From an uncultured Peptococcaceae bacterium (GTDB lineage Bacteria; Bacillota; Dehalobacteriia; UBA4068; UBA4997), in contig CANQSW010000075.1 of assembly GCA_947626615.1 (NCBI GenBank), positions 1 to 6,628 on the forward strand: a stretch of 6,628 bases of DNA, read 5' to 3'. This document shows, one piece after another, positions 6,545-6,628 of this stretch; position 1 is the stretch's first letter, and every line of letters starts with the position of its first letter. The notes below the pieces were generated by a model. It was given only the letters and a program-made list of their open reading frames with translations, had not been told where the DNA came from and did no database searches. The translations under genes were made by a program, and so were the position numbers.

Positions 6545-6583
6545 AAAAGCCACCCCCAGCGCTCTGCCGGGAGGTGGCTTTTT
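6545..6583 (+). terminator. Rho-independent terminator of the PBP gene
   Basis: AAAAGCCACC (6545-6554) pairs with GGTGGCTTTT (6573-6582), closing an 18-base GC-rich loop region and ending in a T-run (6579-6583). The stem begins 12 bases after the PBP stop codon. The A-run on the left arm gives a four-T run on the minus strand, so weak termination in the other direction is possible. Confidence 0.88.
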
Positions 6584-6590
6584 AGCGGAT

Positions 6591-6611
6591 AAATTTGCCC
6601 GAAAATTTGCC
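6591..6611. repeat. Two copies of AAATTTGCC
   Basis: The nine-base AAATTTGCC occurs at 6591-6599 and 6603-6611, starts 12 bases apart, between the PBP terminator and a possible ribosome binding site. Its function is unknown; the sequence is AT-rich compared with its surroundings and may form part of a promoter or operator for the next gene. Confidence 0.3.
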
Positions 6612-6616
6612 GAAAA

Positions 6617-6622
6617 AGGAGG
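6617..6622 (+). promoter_or_regulatory. Possible ribosome binding site of a gene beyond the window
   Basis: AGGAGG, preceded by an A-run, lies six bases from the right edge. It equals the site used by the PBP gene, so a rightward gene may start within a few bases past the window. No start codon is visible here. Confidence 0.4.
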
Positions 6623-6628
6623 CGCGGC

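Overview
The window reads as an ordinary chromosomal segment of a GC-rich, endospore-forming member of the Bacillota (Clostridia-like). The evidence is a YunB-type sporulation protein, strong AGGAGG-type ribosome binding sites, sigma-A-type promoters, and a class A penicillin-binding protein with a C-terminal fibronectin type III domain. Family recognition is from motifs read by eye. No species is assigned.

Layout, left to right. Positions 1-2109 (minus) hold the first 703 residues of DNA polymerase I (polA), cut by the window edge inside motif B of the polymerase domain. Positions 2152-2179 hold a hairpin terminator that ends yebC transcription. Positions 2185-2895 (minus) hold a YebC/TACO1-family gene whose third domain is damaged: the native frame stops matching at residue 190, and the true C-terminus is found in another frame after a loss of roughly 20 codons. 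A near-consensus sigma-A promoter precedes it at 2932-2960. Positions 2979-3671 (minus) hold yunB. A divergent intergenic region at 3672-3860 carries a possible sigma-E promoter for yunB and a very good sigma-A promoter for the rightward gene. Positions 3861-6533 (plus) hold a complete bifunctional class A penicillin-binding protein, followed by a strong terminator at 6545-6583. A possible ribosome binding site for a gene beyond the window lies at 6617-6622. No stretch longer than 300 bases lacks a gene.

The genes do not form one pathway. polA serves DNA repair and replication, yebC translation or regulation, yunB mother-cell sporulation, and the PBP peptidoglycan synthesis. Separate promoters and terminators suggest that yunB, yebC and the PBP are independent transcription units; polA has no convincing promoter of its own in the short gap before it.

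I found no mobile element, CRISPR array, RNA gene or novel defence-like system. The observation most worth checking is the internal deletion and frameshift in yebC. The long open frames opposite polA and the PBP are best explained as GC-rich codon shadows.
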